From Artemisia argyi (taxonomy: Eukaryota > Streptophyta > Magnoliopsida > Asterales > Asteraceae), in contig CM060692.1 in the NCBI GenBank assembly GCA_030686995.1, positions 122,796,796-122,860,795 on the forward strand: DNA of 64,000 nt. The letters run 5' to 3'. Within the stretch, counting starts at the first letter, position 1, and each line of letters begins with the position of its first letter. The position numbers and the translations under genes were made by a program. The notes below the pieces were generated by a model. The model was given only the letters and a program-made list of their open reading frames with translations, was not told the DNA's origin and did no database searches. Shown piece by piece: positions 23,865 through 35,369 of this stretch.

Positions 23865-26800
23865 TGTAACACCCCCAAAATCATCACGTCAGCGGAAGAC
23901 TTAAAATGTCAGCGGAAGACTTTTTGGGTGTTACTTCGAGGATCTTTGTCACAATCATAGAAAACGACACAAAAGTGACGCTTTAAAGTTTAATTTATTC
24001 AAAATACCAAATATTCGAGACATCAAGATGCTTCATAATTTAAACAACAAGTTTATTTAAAATATATCAAAATGTTTATTTAAGCCCATGCCGGGTTACA
24101 AGCCCACTCCGTGCCTTCAAGTTCCTTCCTGTTTAGTTACCTGAGATAAACACATGCTAAAAGTGTCAACACAAAGGTTGGTGAGTTCATAGAGTTTATA
24201 GTTTAAATTGTAAATTAGAAAATGAGTGATTTCCTTGTCAATTCAATAAGATAATCCGTTGATTTGCCCTTCACCGGGTCAACATCAAAATTAGTAATTG
24301 GTTTATAAATCCATTTAACACGAGTTTCGAATCACAAGTTAAGAATGTATTGTAATCACATACAATCAATAAGTTTAATTCAATGTTCCTGTTATTGCCT
24401 TAAGCTCATGATACTCAACGATTAACAGCCAATCATACTCTCAAGTTATGACGGTAAGTAGTAGGCCCTCAAGATAGGTATTTGCCAATAACCTATGATA
24501 AGAACAATAAAGTGCGCCTGGTGTTTTCTCTAACAACCAAACGAGGATTGTCAATCACTAATAGTACTATCCACATTTATTTACGTTCACCCTTCAAGTG
24601 ATTAAGGTTCATGATCGAGGGACTTTTGGCAATAGTAACTTAAGCAAATAACATTGGCCTGACGGTATTTCAATACCCGGTATAAAAGACTTGTGATCGA
24701 GTTTTAAGCATGTATCTCCCCCACGGGAAAAATAGTTAAAGAGTGGGCTATGAAATCACAGTAATATGTAAATAGTTAACAAGTACTTGTAAAAGTATAA
24801 AACAATAGTTAAGCATGTATCTCCCCCAAAAATGTTTATAAAATAATTATAAAAATGGGGCTAAGAACTCACCTGAATGGAATAGTAGACAGAGAATAAG
24901 TAACGTCAGAAGTGAAATGACTTCACGAGATAACCTGAATAATTATAGGAGTTTGGGATAAGTTTAACTTATCGAGAATAGTGATTTGACATAATGTTGG
25001 ATGTTACAAGTGGTTTTTGTGGCAGAGATAGCTTGTGTGGCAACACGCTTAAAGTTTAACAACAAAGTTATATACTATATAACTTGTCTGTTATGTATAA
25101 AGTATCGTTAATTTAAAGTTTATGTTCCTTGTTATGAATAGTAACATGTGTAATTTATCAAGAGTTGCTGGACGATAAATTGTAGAATATCTTTAGTTAA
25201 ATGAATCGATGATTTTCGTAAAAAAAACAATCATTCCCTGATATATATATTCAAGTTAACCGATAATAACGTTAAGTTATATATTTTATAATTCAAGTTA
25301 TCCAGAAATATTATTTCTTTATAGTCTCAAAAATGTAGATATCGGTATAGTCGTAAAATATTAACTTGCAAAACGTAATTAAGTTTCTATGTAAATCTTT
25401 AAGTTATACAAAAGTTAATCTTTTAACCCCAATATTTAAATGATTACATATTCAGTCCAAAATAATATAAAAGTTTTTAAGAAAACGATATATGTTTCTA
25501 AATTGAAGGGTTGAGAGTGTAAAATAAATATTAGTTGTTCTAAAATATTGTAAAGTTATATGAAAGTTACACTCCTTACCCCAAAATTTATAAGTTTCCA
25601 TTTTTAGTCCAAAAGTATATATATTTATACTTTTTATTAATACTTTCTAGAAATGACAAAATAGTTAAAATGAACAATGACAGGTCTTTATAACTCAAGG
25701 GTCTAACGCTTAACTTTATAAAAGTAATAATCTTGTAAAATAAAAAAGAAAGGACAAGGGCAGGGTTCCAACCCCCGACCTCCCGGTTAACAGTCGAACG
25801 CCCCGACCATCTGAGCTAAGCTCTCTTTTATGTTGAGTTACTTAATGGTGTATTTATATAGTTCCTCGGCCTGTGTTATATTTTGCTATAATAGTGTTAC
25901 ATCGTGTATGTATATATGTTTTGGTTATTCACTTTCTTCCTAACTGTGCTTGTCAACTTTTCATGTAAAATCCAACAATGAGTTTCTTTGTTATCGGGAG
26001 GGTGTGAAGGAAACACAGGGTTAGTCTCGACTCAATTAGTCTCGCGACTCAAAGTTTCACTCGAGACCAAACATAACTTCTTATGTTTAACACCGTTTGT
26101 TTTAGAAAAAAAAATCTATCACACAAGTTTTTAAACACAACAAACCATTCTCGAAGTATGCAGGGCACGTGTATTCGAATATTTATACGTCGACACTGGT
26201 TAGTTTCCTAGACGCATTTGTTTTGGTTTTTAAGGTTTTACACACATCACAAACTTCATATGTAACTTAGTTAAAATGGGATAGCATACTTGAAAATGAA
26301 TGTGTAACCGTGTATATATGTTAACTGTTATAGTATATTAGCAACATCAATATTTTGTTAAGTCATTTAGCCACACAAGACTCTCATGGTACAATAAGTT
26401 GTTTGGGTTTCAGTTTATACGTGGCATGTGTGAAACAAAACGAGTTTAAAGGTTCAAAATACATCGCGGGCTTTATTAAGAAAACTATACGTGGGATAAG
26501 TTACTCTAGGTATGAAATGGGTTGTAGGAACTTACTACACCAAAGTGGTGGGAAGGAAGCTAACGATATGGAATGAAAGATGGGACGAGTGTGCAACGAT
26601 ATCGATAACGCCAATGGTTTGTACTTGTCACGTAGCTATCCAAAACGTCTTAGAAACTTGTAAAAATATTCACTAACGCCTTCTTGTTCTTCTTTATTTC
26701 TTTCTCGTTCAACAGGTGCATAGAAGGAATAGTATTTGTGTTTTGCTTTTGTGTAAACATTCGAATGGCAGGAACAAGAAAGGGTGATAGTTTGCGTGTG

Positions 26801-27819
26801 TGTGTGTTGTGACAGTGAGATGAAAGGAACACCAAGAATCATTTTGATTGTGAGTTTTTATAGACAAGATAGAACTTAGAATCACAAGGATAAGTGTTGG
26901 GTTTTAACGGTTAGTATGTTGCCTCTCTTCTCATCCAATCGATATGTTACAAACATGAATGAACAATGAGAAATGTGGGATAATTTCTGACAGGTTCTGG
27001 CAGAAATTCTGACACTTAGGAATGTTTGTTAATGATTGGGAAGTAATAGAGGTGCTAAGGAAGTTCATGACACGTTCACTCAAACGGTTTTGGTGGTTCA
27101 CTTTAGGCAATTTTGAGGTAGTAAACGAGTGAGTTATGCAACGAGATTTATCATTCCTAGGTCCTTGCTAGGTTGTTAATTGAGGCATGTAAAGATTTGA
27201 TAGGGTTGTGTGTCGAATTCGAATGAAATGAGAACATTTTGTGGGTGTGTCGAGGCTGCCAAAGAAGAAAGAAAAGAAGAAAAGAAAGAAAATAAAGGGG
27301 TTCGTTTGGGCTTATAAGCTCTTTTGGGCTTGGGGTTTCGTTTGGCCCAGCAAAAAAAAAAAAAGCAAAATATATAAAAGGGTCCGTTTGGTTTGTTAGT
27401 TGGGTTTAACGCCCAATGAGTTAACGGGCCCACCTGGTGTGTTTTGAGTATCGTGTCGGGGTTCAAAAATATTAGTAAGCAATCTCGGGAATTTTTGTAG
27501 GCTTCGGAAATATATACATATGGTACGAAACGTATAATTTTAATTATAAATGTTTTAAATATATAAATATTGTACGGTAAGAATACGAAACGTACATTTA
27601 TAAAATATAAACGTTTTAGGTTTATTATATTATTTGCTATATTTATAGATTATCGAGGTTGTGTGTATGCAACGTTCCTAGGTAAATGGTCAATCATAAA
27701 TGTCATAGTGGTTCACATAATATGTTATGCAAAAATAAAAAAAATTTTGTTCCTGTAAAAATGGTTAATCTATGTTATGGTAACGTGTTAATCGTAGGAA
27801 AATTTTACGGGGTGTTATA
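23865..27819 (-). repeat. Element L right LTR (5' LTR in element orientation)
   Basis: 3955 bp, nearly identical by eye to 16181-20136 and to the solo LTR at 29684-33638. This implies recent activity of the family. Confidence 0.95.
25752..25825 (-). tRNA. tRNA-Asn-like sequence in L right LTR
   Basis: Same sequence and LTR position as 18068-18141 (offset 7684 bp). Confidence 0.65.
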
Positions 27820-27824
27820 GACTA
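27820..27824. repeat. Target site duplication of element L, right
   Basis: GACTA, identical to 16176-16180. Confidence 0.93.
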
Positions 27825-28226
27825 GTCCTGAGCAAATGGCTACAGGTAAAGACAACTCAAATCCGTTTATAGCTGACGATTTGCTAAAAATCATATGGTC
27901 ATCAGTGTACCATAGTTTTCAAACTTAAACATTTGGCTACTCCAGTAGTGATGGCTATTGGTAAAGAGACATCAAATCCATTATTTTCTATGATTCACCT
28001 CTCACAGGAGTTAACACACCTGGATGTGATGAGAATAGTATGAAACTAACATGTTTTGATGTACAATTTGTCATTTGTTGCTGCAAAGACCTGAAGGTTT
28101 CATGTTTGCCATTCATAGAGATGTGGTTATTTAGAGTCTTTGCTGCTGCTGTTCGAATTCAATCCTCTTGGTGTGTCACTTTAAAGATCTATCAAGAATC
28201 TTGAACTTAGCCATGTCAAATTCAAG
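27825..28226 (+). mobile_element. Element G interior, right part
   Basis: Resumes the phrase AGTCCTGAGCAAATGGCTA and carries CTCTCACAGGAGTTAACAC, also found at 61018-61036 in element S. Non-coding; two diverged units of the same 3' untranslated repeat are visible. Confidence 0.7.
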
Positions 28227-28239
28227 ATTAGGGGAGGAT
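28227..28239 (+). other. Polypurine tract of element G
   Basis: ATTAGGGGAGGAT directly before the LTR start TGTTGGG. Almost the same tract precedes the 3' LTR of element S. Confidence 0.85.
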
Positions 28240-28726
28240 TGTTGGGAATTCTGCTAAATAAAGAATTCTGCTGAAGTTACTGCTGATGGTTCCTGCTGAG
28301 GAGTTGGTTCCTGCTGAAGCAGTATATCTGCTAAAGAATAGTTTTAGCATAGTTTGTTTCTACGGATATAGATATTCCGTGTATTTTGTTATTTAGTTAG
28401 GATATGCATGAGTTTAATTAGGAAGTGATAAAGCATATCTCTTTAAGTTTATAGAAGATACGTTTCTTGTGAAACGGTTTAGGGTTCCTTGTCTATAAAG
28501 GGAACACATTATTATGTATTATGGACACTTTCGAAAAAGAACTTTTTGAATTATCAAAAGATCCGTAGAGGATCAAAGCATTCTTAGTATTCTGTGTTTA
28601 CACTTGTGTTTATTTCCGCTTTAGAATACAAGTTATAGAGACTTTCTATTAGTGTGTTTGTGATTACATAAACATTACTAACGATCCACGAGTGCTCAAA
28701 GATCTATCAAGGTCTTAGGTTCAACA
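28240..28726 (+). repeat. Element G 3' LTR
   Basis: 487 bp, TGTTGGGAATT to GGTTCAACA, TATA box TATAAAG at 28494-28500. The first 110 bp contain several CTGCTGA/CTGCTAA words. Apart from the first 11 bp and the CA end it does not resemble the 5' LTR at 14432. Confidence 0.75.
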
Positions 28727-28731
28727 CACAT

Positions 28732-29683
28732 TGATATTGAAGATATGCCGCATCTGAAGACGGTGTACGAATATTCCAGAATATATTAATCTTGGACCCC
28801 ACGCGAAGTTAAGTAAATGCGCCTCATCTACTTAATAGATGCGCCACATCGAGCCCTTAGACATAAATTATAAATACCAGAAGATACAGCCGAATTTCGT
28901 GTGCAACAAACCCTAAGACGAGAAAGAGAAACCCAAAGGAGAAGAATACATACGAAAAGGAAACACAAGACACACCACATTGAAGATTTCAGAGTAGTAA
29001 GAAGGTCCTGCTTGTGTTTTAATTCTATTAAGTAGTTTTGTTTTATTGTAATAGTACGCTTTAATCCATCAGGATTGATGGGATTGTGACCGCCATATTG
29101 CTCCCCTTGAAATTGCTTCCCCATCGATTAAAGTATATTTGATGTTTATTTGGTTCTTGTTATATGTGCTTTGATAACCTCTTTGTCTAGCAGTGGCAAG
29201 CTTGGGCTGCCATTCCCCTCCCACGATTACTTCACTAGCATCATAAGTTAGTGTAAGCCTATAAAAAGGTTAAATAATATAGACATAAGTGATCATTAAG
29301 GGTTTACTCACCTATAGTCAAGATACCAATGAGAGAGAAGAGTTTATGACACTCATCATATAAAACTAGCAATAAGACAAGTGATAAACTACTTAATCAT
29401 TAATCAGGCCTCTTACATGTATCTGTTATCTGTCTGTGTACGTGTTCACCATTCGTTATATTCTTGCTCAATAGTTTTATTAGTTTATTTAATTAAACCA
29501 AATCGTGCCATTCTCTCAGACTGAACCCCCTGGCGTTAGATTAGATTGTAAAACTAAATTACGATATTAAAATACTGATAGACATACTAGGTTTTAATGT
29601 TCCACTCTTAGTGATCGACACTCTACTTACCAACTAGCCTACATTGATCGGGTACACTGCCCGTTAGTGTGTGTTATATGATA
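28732..29683 (+). mobile_element. Element D: 5' LTR, part 2
   Basis: Continues the D LTR after element G. It has further ATGCCGCAT/ATGCGCC words to about 28850, a TATA box in AAATTATAAATACC near 28870, and near its end the phrase TTGATCGGGTACACTGCCCG, which I associate with 3' parts of Asteraceae gypsy LTRs. The last five bases TGATA (29679-29683) are the duplication made by the solo L LTR. Confidence 0.75.
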
Positions 29684-32600
29684 TATAACACCCCGTAAAA
29701 TTTTCCTACGCTTAACACGTTACCATAACATAGATTAACCATTTTTACAGGAACAAATTTTTTTTTATTTTTGCATAACATATTATGTGAACCACTATGA
29801 CATTTATGATTGACCATTTACCTAGGAACGTTGCATACACACAACCTCGATAATCTATAAATATAGCAAATAATATAATAAACCTAAAACGTTTATATTT
29901 TATAAATGTACGTTTCGTATTCTTACCGTACAATATTTATATATTTAAAACATTTATAATTAAAATTATACGTTTCGTACCATATGTATATATTTCCGAA
30001 GCCTACAAAAATTCCCGAGATTGCTTACTAATATTTTTGAACCCCGACACGATACTCAAAACACACCAGGTGGGCCCCGTTAACTCATTGGGCCTTAAAC
30101 CCAACTAACAAACCAAACGGACCCTTTTATATATTTTGCTTTTTTTTTTGCTGGGCCAAACGAAACCCCAAGCCCAAAAGAGCTTATAAGCCCAAACGAA
30201 CCCCTTTATTTTCTTTCTTTTCTTCTTTTCTTTCTTCTTTGGCAGCCTCGACACACCCACAAAATGTTCTCATTTCATTCGAATTCGACACACAACCCTA
30301 TCAAATCTTTACATGCCTCAATTAACAACCTAGCAAGGACCTAGGAATGATAAATCTCGTTGCATAACTCACTCGTTTACTACCTCAAAACTGCCTAAAG
30401 TGAACCACCAAAACCGTTTGAGTGAACGTGTCATGAACTTCCTTAGCACCTCTATTACTTCCCAATCATTAACAAACATTCCTAAGTGTCAGAATTTCTG
30501 CCAGAACCTGTCAGAAATTATCCCACATTTCTCATTGTTCATTCATGTTTGTAACATATCGATTGGATGAGAAGAGAGGCAACATACTAACCGTTAAAAC
30601 CCAACACTTATCCTTGTGATTCTAAGTTCTATCTTGTCTATAAAAACTCACAATCAAAATGATTCTTGGTGTTCCTTTCATCTCACTGTCACAACACACA
30701 CACACGCAAACTATCACCCTTTCTTGTTCCTGCCATTCGAATGTTTACACAAAAGCAAAACACAAATACTATTCCTTCTATGCACCTGTTGAACGAGAAA
30801 GAAAGAAAGAAGAACAAGAAGGCGTTAGTGAATATTTTTACAAGTTTCTAAGACGTTTTGGATAGCTACGTGACAAGTACAAACCATTGGCGTTATCGAT
30901 ATCGTTGCACACTCGTCCCATCTTTCATTCCATATCGTTAGCTTCCTTCCCACCACTTTGGTGTAGTAAGTTCCTACAACCCATTTCATACCTAGAGTAA
31001 CTTATCCCACGTATAGTTTTCTTAATAAAGCCCGCGATGTATTTTGAACCTTTAAACTCGTTTTGTTTCACACATGCCACGTATAAACTGAAACCCAAAC
31101 AACTTATTGTACCATGAGAGTCTTGTGTGGCTAAATGACTTAACAAAATATTGATGTTGCTAATATACTATAACAGTTAACATATATACACGGTTACACA
31201 TTCATTTTCAAGTATGCTATCCCATTTTAACTAAGTTACATATGAAGTTTGTGATGTGTGTAAAACCTTAAAAACCAAAACAAATGCGTCTAGGAAACTA
31301 ACCAGTGTCGACGTATAAATATTCGAATACACGTGCCCTGCATACTTCGAGAATGGTTTGTTGTGTTTAAAAACTTGTGTGATAGATTTTTTTTTCTAAA
31401 ACAAACGGTGTTAAACATAAGAAGTTATGTTTGGTCTCGAGTGAAACTTTGAGTCGCGAGACTAATTGAGTCGAGACTAACCCTGTGTTTCCTTCACACC
31501 CTCCCGATAACAAAGAAACTCATTGTTGGATTTTACATGAAAAGTTGACAAGCACAGTTAGGAAGAAAGTGAATAACCAAAACATATATACATACACGAT
31601 GTAACACTATTATAGCAAAATATAACACAGGCCGAGGAACTATATAAATACACCATTAAGTAACTCAACATAAAAAAGAGCTTAGCTCAGATGGTCGGGG
31701 CGTTCGACTGTTAACCGGGAGGTCGGGGGTTGGAACCCTGCCCTTGTCCTTTCTTTTTTATTTTACAAGATTATTACTTTTATAAAGTTAAGCGTTAGAC
31801 CCTTGAGTTATAAAGACCTGTCATTGTTCATTTTAACTATTTTGTCATTTCTAGAAAGTATTAATAAAAAGTATAAATATATATACTTTTGGACTAAAAA
31901 TGGAAACTTATAAATTTTGGGGTAAGGAGTGTAACTTTCATATAACTTTACAATATTTTAGAACAACTAATATTTATTTTACACTCTCAACCCTTCAATT
32001 TAGAAACATATATCGTTTTCTTAAAAACTTTTATATTATTTTGGACTGAATATGTAATCATTTAAATATTGGGGTTAAAAGATTAACTTTTGTATAACTT
32101 AAAGATTTACATAGAAACTTAATTACGTTTTGCAAGTTAATATTTTACGACTATACCGATATCTACATTTTTGAGACTATAAAGAAATAATATTTCTGGA
32201 TAACTTGAATTATAAAATATATAACTTAACGTTATTATCGGTTAACTTGAATATATATATATCAGGGAATGATTGTTTTTTTTACGAAAATCATCGATTC
32301 ATTTAACTAAAGATATTCTACAATTTATCGTCCAGCAACTCTTGATAAATTACACATGTTACTATTCATAACAAGGAACATAAACTTTAAATTAACGATA
32401 CTTTATACATAACAGACAAGTTATATAGTATATAACTTTGTTGTTAAACTTTAAGCGTGTTGCCACACAAGCTATCTCTGCCACAAAAACCACTTGTAAC
32501 ATCCAACATTATGTCAAATCACTATTCTCGATAAGTTAAACTTATCCCAAACTCCTATAATTATTCAGGTTATCTCGTGAAGTCATTTCACTTCTGACGT

Positions 32601-33638
32601 TACTTATTCTCTGTCTACTATTCCATTCAGGTGAGTTCTTAGCCCCATTTTTATAATTATTTTATAAACATTTTTGGGGGAGATACATGCTTAACTATTG
32701 TTTTATACTTTTACAAGTACTTGTTAACTATTTACATATTACTGTGATTTCATAGCCCACTCTTTAACTATTTTTCCCGTGGGGGAGATACATGCTTAAA
32801 ACTCGATCACAAGTCTTTTATACCGGGTATTGAAATACCGTCAGGCCAATGTTATTTGCTTAAGTTACTATTGCCAAAAGTCCCTCGATCATGAACCTTA
32901 ATCACTTGAAGGGTGAACGTAAATAAATGTGGATAGTACTATTAGTGATTGACAATCCTCGTTTGGTTGTTAGAGAAAACACCAGGCGCACTTTATTGTT
33001 CTTATCATAGGTTATTGGCAAATACCTATCTTGAGGGCCTACTACTTACCGTCATAACTTGAGAGTATGATTGGCTGTTAATCGTTGAGTATCATGAGCT
33101 TAAGGCAATAACAGGAACATTGAATTAAACTTATTGATTGTATGTGATTACAATACATTCTTAACTTGTGATTCGAAACTCGTGTTAAATGGATTTATAA
33201 ACCAATTACTATTTTTGATGTTGACCCGGTGAAGGGCAAATCAACAGATTATCTTATTGAATTGACAAGGAAATCACTCATTTTCTAATTTACAATTTAA
33301 ACTATAAACTCTATGAACTCACCAACCTTTGTGTTGACACTTTTAGCATGTGTTTATCTCAGGTAACTAAACAGGAAGGAACTTGAAGGCACGGAGTGGG
33401 CTTGTAACCCGGCATGGGCTTAAATAAACATTTTGATATATTTTAAATAAACTTGTTGTTTAAATTATGAAACATCTTGATGTCTCGAATATTTGGTATT
33501 TTGAATAAATTAAACTTTAAAGCGTCACTTTTGTGTCGTTTTCTATGATTGTGACAAAGATCCTCGAAGTAACACCCAAAAAGTCTTCCGCTGACATTTT
33601 AAGTCTTCCGCTGACGTGATGATTTTGGGGGTGTTACA
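29684..33638 (+). mobile_element. Solo LTR of family L
   Basis: 3955 bp, inverted relative to the two LTRs of element L and nearly identical to them. It starts TATAACACC, ends GGTGTTACA, and is flanked by TGATA on both sides (29679-29683, 33639-33643). No interior is present, so it is a solo LTR left by LTR-LTR recombination. It carries a TATA box TATAAAAA at 30639-30646 in sense direction. Confidence 0.95.
31675..31749 (+). tRNA. tRNA-Asn-like sequence in solo L LTR
   Basis: Plus-strand copy of the unit: TTAGCTCAGATGG, then CTGTTAACC and GGGGGTTGGAACCC. One short change in the 5' flank relative to the other copies. Acceptor stem not complementary; probably not a functional tRNA. Confidence 0.65.
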
Positions 33639-33643
33639 TGATA
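33639..33643. repeat. Target site duplication of the solo L LTR, right
   Basis: TGATA, identical to 29679-29683. Confidence 0.92.
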
Positions 33644-33717
33644 AGTCAACTAAATATAAATTTAAAACTTGAATAAAGAATAATCCTATTCTACAAAAGA
33701 CATAGCACATCACATCA
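33644..33717 (+). mobile_element. Element D: 5' LTR, part 3 (LTR end)
   Basis: The last 74 bp of the LTR, ending CACATCA a few bases before the PBS. With the insertions removed the D LTR is about 1.48 kb. Confidence 0.75.
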
Positions 33718-33724
33718 AGTTTTT

Positions 33725-33742
33725 TGGCGCCGTTGTCGGGGA
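33725..33742 (+). other. Primer binding site of element D (tRNA-Asp type)
   Basis: TGGCGCCGTTGTCGGGGA, one base from the TGGCGCCGTTGCCGGGGA motif used by Tat/Athila-type plant gypsy elements and complementary to the 3' end of tRNA-Asp. Confidence 0.9.
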
Positions 33743-34256
33743 GTGAATTCTTTAATATCTGTTAATCTGTTAGTATTTTAATTAGGTTTTTAACTTGTTT
33801 AGTTTCTTATTTTTTAGATTTTTAACTGCTAACTTTGTTGCATATTAGTATAATTGCGTTCATTGTATTATTCTGCATGTTTGTTGATACAAACGGTACG
33901 GAGCATCTGATTTTTAAGATACAGCGTATTGCTTTTTAATTTTTTTATACAGCATAACTATTTAATAATTCGAATACGGCGCATCTATCCCCTAGATACG
34001 GCGTATTCTGTTTTTAATCAGAAAATTTTCAAAACTCTAAACACCATACGGTGTATTACCTATTTATTAAAAACAATTTACGAATTTATTAAATTAACTA
34101 GAAGTGGCGTATCATTTTTTGACGATACGGCGCATTGAAATCAAAAATCTTGTATTTGAAATGAAACAAACATACAGCGTATTAGCTTTTGATAATACGA
34201 CACATTTAATTTTTAATAAGTATAAGCGATTTTTGATTATTCTTAACATACGGAGT
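33743..34256 (+). mobile_element. Element D leader with TACGGCGCAT-like words
   Basis: Non-coding AT-rich leader. Between about 33895 and 34255 it holds around 11 variants of ATACGGCGCAT (examples ATACGGCGCATC, ATACAGCGTATT, ATACGACACATT), the same word as in the D LTR. Confidence 0.6.
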
Positions 34257-34475
34257 AGAAAAGATGTTAAGAAAACTGTTGAATGCGATGAGATATTTGT
34301 TGAGTTACCACCTCATCTAGAATATTTATGCGTGCGTAATAACATAAATTTCCCGTCAATTGTTTTGTCATCGCTACCCAAAAAGGATAGAGTTTTACTC
34401 GTGCAGATCTTAAAGAGAAATAGCGTGGAAGTAAAAATGGGACAGGATGTGATTGATATTTGTAACCACCGGTAA
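34257..34475 (+). pseudogene. Element D pol scrap (segment before reverse transcriptase)
   Basis: The frame ending with TAA at 34475 reads ELPPHLEYLCVRNN, then INFPSIVLSSL and a basic helical part. The L-P-P-H-L-E-Y block followed by P-x-I-x-S-x-x-L is characteristic of the linker before the reverse transcriptase in Athila/Tat-type pol. It follows the leader directly, so gag, protease and everything between are missing: a large internal deletion. The open frame extends upstream to 34104 only through the repeat-rich leader. Confidence 0.55.
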
Positions 34476-35185
34476 ATTTTCATCTATATTAAACTAATAC
34501 TTGTCCATTTTCCACGTATAATTTTTTTAGATTAAACGTTATTAGTTTATCTTATCACCACAACCAACTCATGTGACGTAACTCACATCCTTGATAAATG
34601 TGCTCCCACGCAAACCGACACTAACCTACTTTATGTTTATTTCACATAAACATCATTATATGTCATGTATACAACATCACGATAACTCATTTGCTACTTT
34701 ACATTAATTCGCTAACTAACCATAAGGGTTTTCATCAAACCCTAAAACTGTTATAATATTGATATCGAGTATCTAAGACATAAAACCCTAAAGTACAACA
34801 CCCTCAAAGACAATGTACAAGTTCTTGAAGCATGAAAACCGTAATTCCACTTTAACTCCCGGTATAAAACCCTAATCTCACAAACTTATGATTTTATGTG
34901 ATAGAACCCACAAACCCTAATTAGTATGAACATTATTTTATGAAATACAAGAGTACAAGTTTTTCATGTTAAGGTACAAGTCATCAGTGCATGAAAACAT
35001 AATATAAACATAAACTTATTATAAACCTCAGTGTACTCACTTTCAAAGCACATTGTATAAACCTTTCATGTACAAGCCTTCAAAATATATTCTTACATTT
35101 AATGAACCAAAGTACAAGTCCCTAAACCTAGTGTACAAGTACTTAATGCATATAACTTAAAAAACTATATTTATGTTAACCTAAA
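34476..35185. other. Unassigned sequence with GTACAAG(T) words
   Basis: No gene recognised. Between about 34818 and 35140 the word GTACAAG recurs six to seven times, often followed within 30 bp by GCATGAAAAC or similar. ACCCTAAA words also occur but not in tandem. It may be remaining D sequence or another decayed repeat. Confidence 0.4.
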
Positions 35186-35360
35186 TGTTAGGAATACAAA
35201 TATTTATATGAAAGACTCAGTCACCCCGAGTATCTAATAGCATTAAGTTAGTTCGTAGTCATGACATTATTATTAGTAGTATATTAGTTTAAGTAACATT
35301 GTGGAGGAAGGACGGGTCTTTACCCACTGTATACCCGATCCACAGCCCGAGAGAGGGCGT

Positions 35361-35369
35361 TTGTTAATA
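35361..35369. repeat. Target site duplication of the MITE, left
   Basis: TTGTTAATA, 9 bp, identical to 35679-35687. Confidence 0.93.

Larger units (their letters stand above)
16181..27819 (-). mobile_element. Element L: large non-autonomous LTR element with antisense genes
   Basis: Two 3955-3956-bp LTRs, nearly identical by eye, flank a 3728-bp interior. The ends are TATAACACC..GGTGTTACA in sense orientation (TA..CA), with TSD GACTA. The PBS-like site next to the right LTR shows that the element runs on the minus strand. No gag, protease, RT or integrase is visible. LTR and interior sizes resemble the LARD class of non-autonomous elements. The 3' part of the LTR resembles that of element 1 (shared phrases such as TCTCCCCC and TTAAGCTCATGA), suggesting that a Tekay-like autonomous partner mobilises it. 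The interior carries plus-strand genes at 20433-23206. Confidence 0.88.
14432..28726 (+). mobile_element. Element G: non-coding copia-like element with unlike LTRs
   Basis: The left end is a 359-bp LTR (14432-14790) followed by a Met-tRNA PBS. The right end is a polypurine tract and a 487-bp LTR (28240-28726). Both LTRs start TGTTGGGAATT and end in CA, but the rest is not alignable by eye. The interior (14805-16175 and 27825-28226) has no gag or pol. Its distal part matches the 3' untranslated repeats of element S (60840-61080). Element L is inserted at 16180. Either this is a recombinant of two copia families or two truncated elements abut. Confidence 0.6.

Noticed and set aside
26355..26576. 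73-aa ORF in the L LTR (also 30925-31146 on the other strand)
   Set aside because: The first LTR copy lacks the start, and no conserved motif is visible; probably chance.
34735..34930. ACCCTAAA words resembling the plant telomere repeat
   Set aside because: Scattered singles, not tandem TTTAGGG units; no interstitial telomere array.
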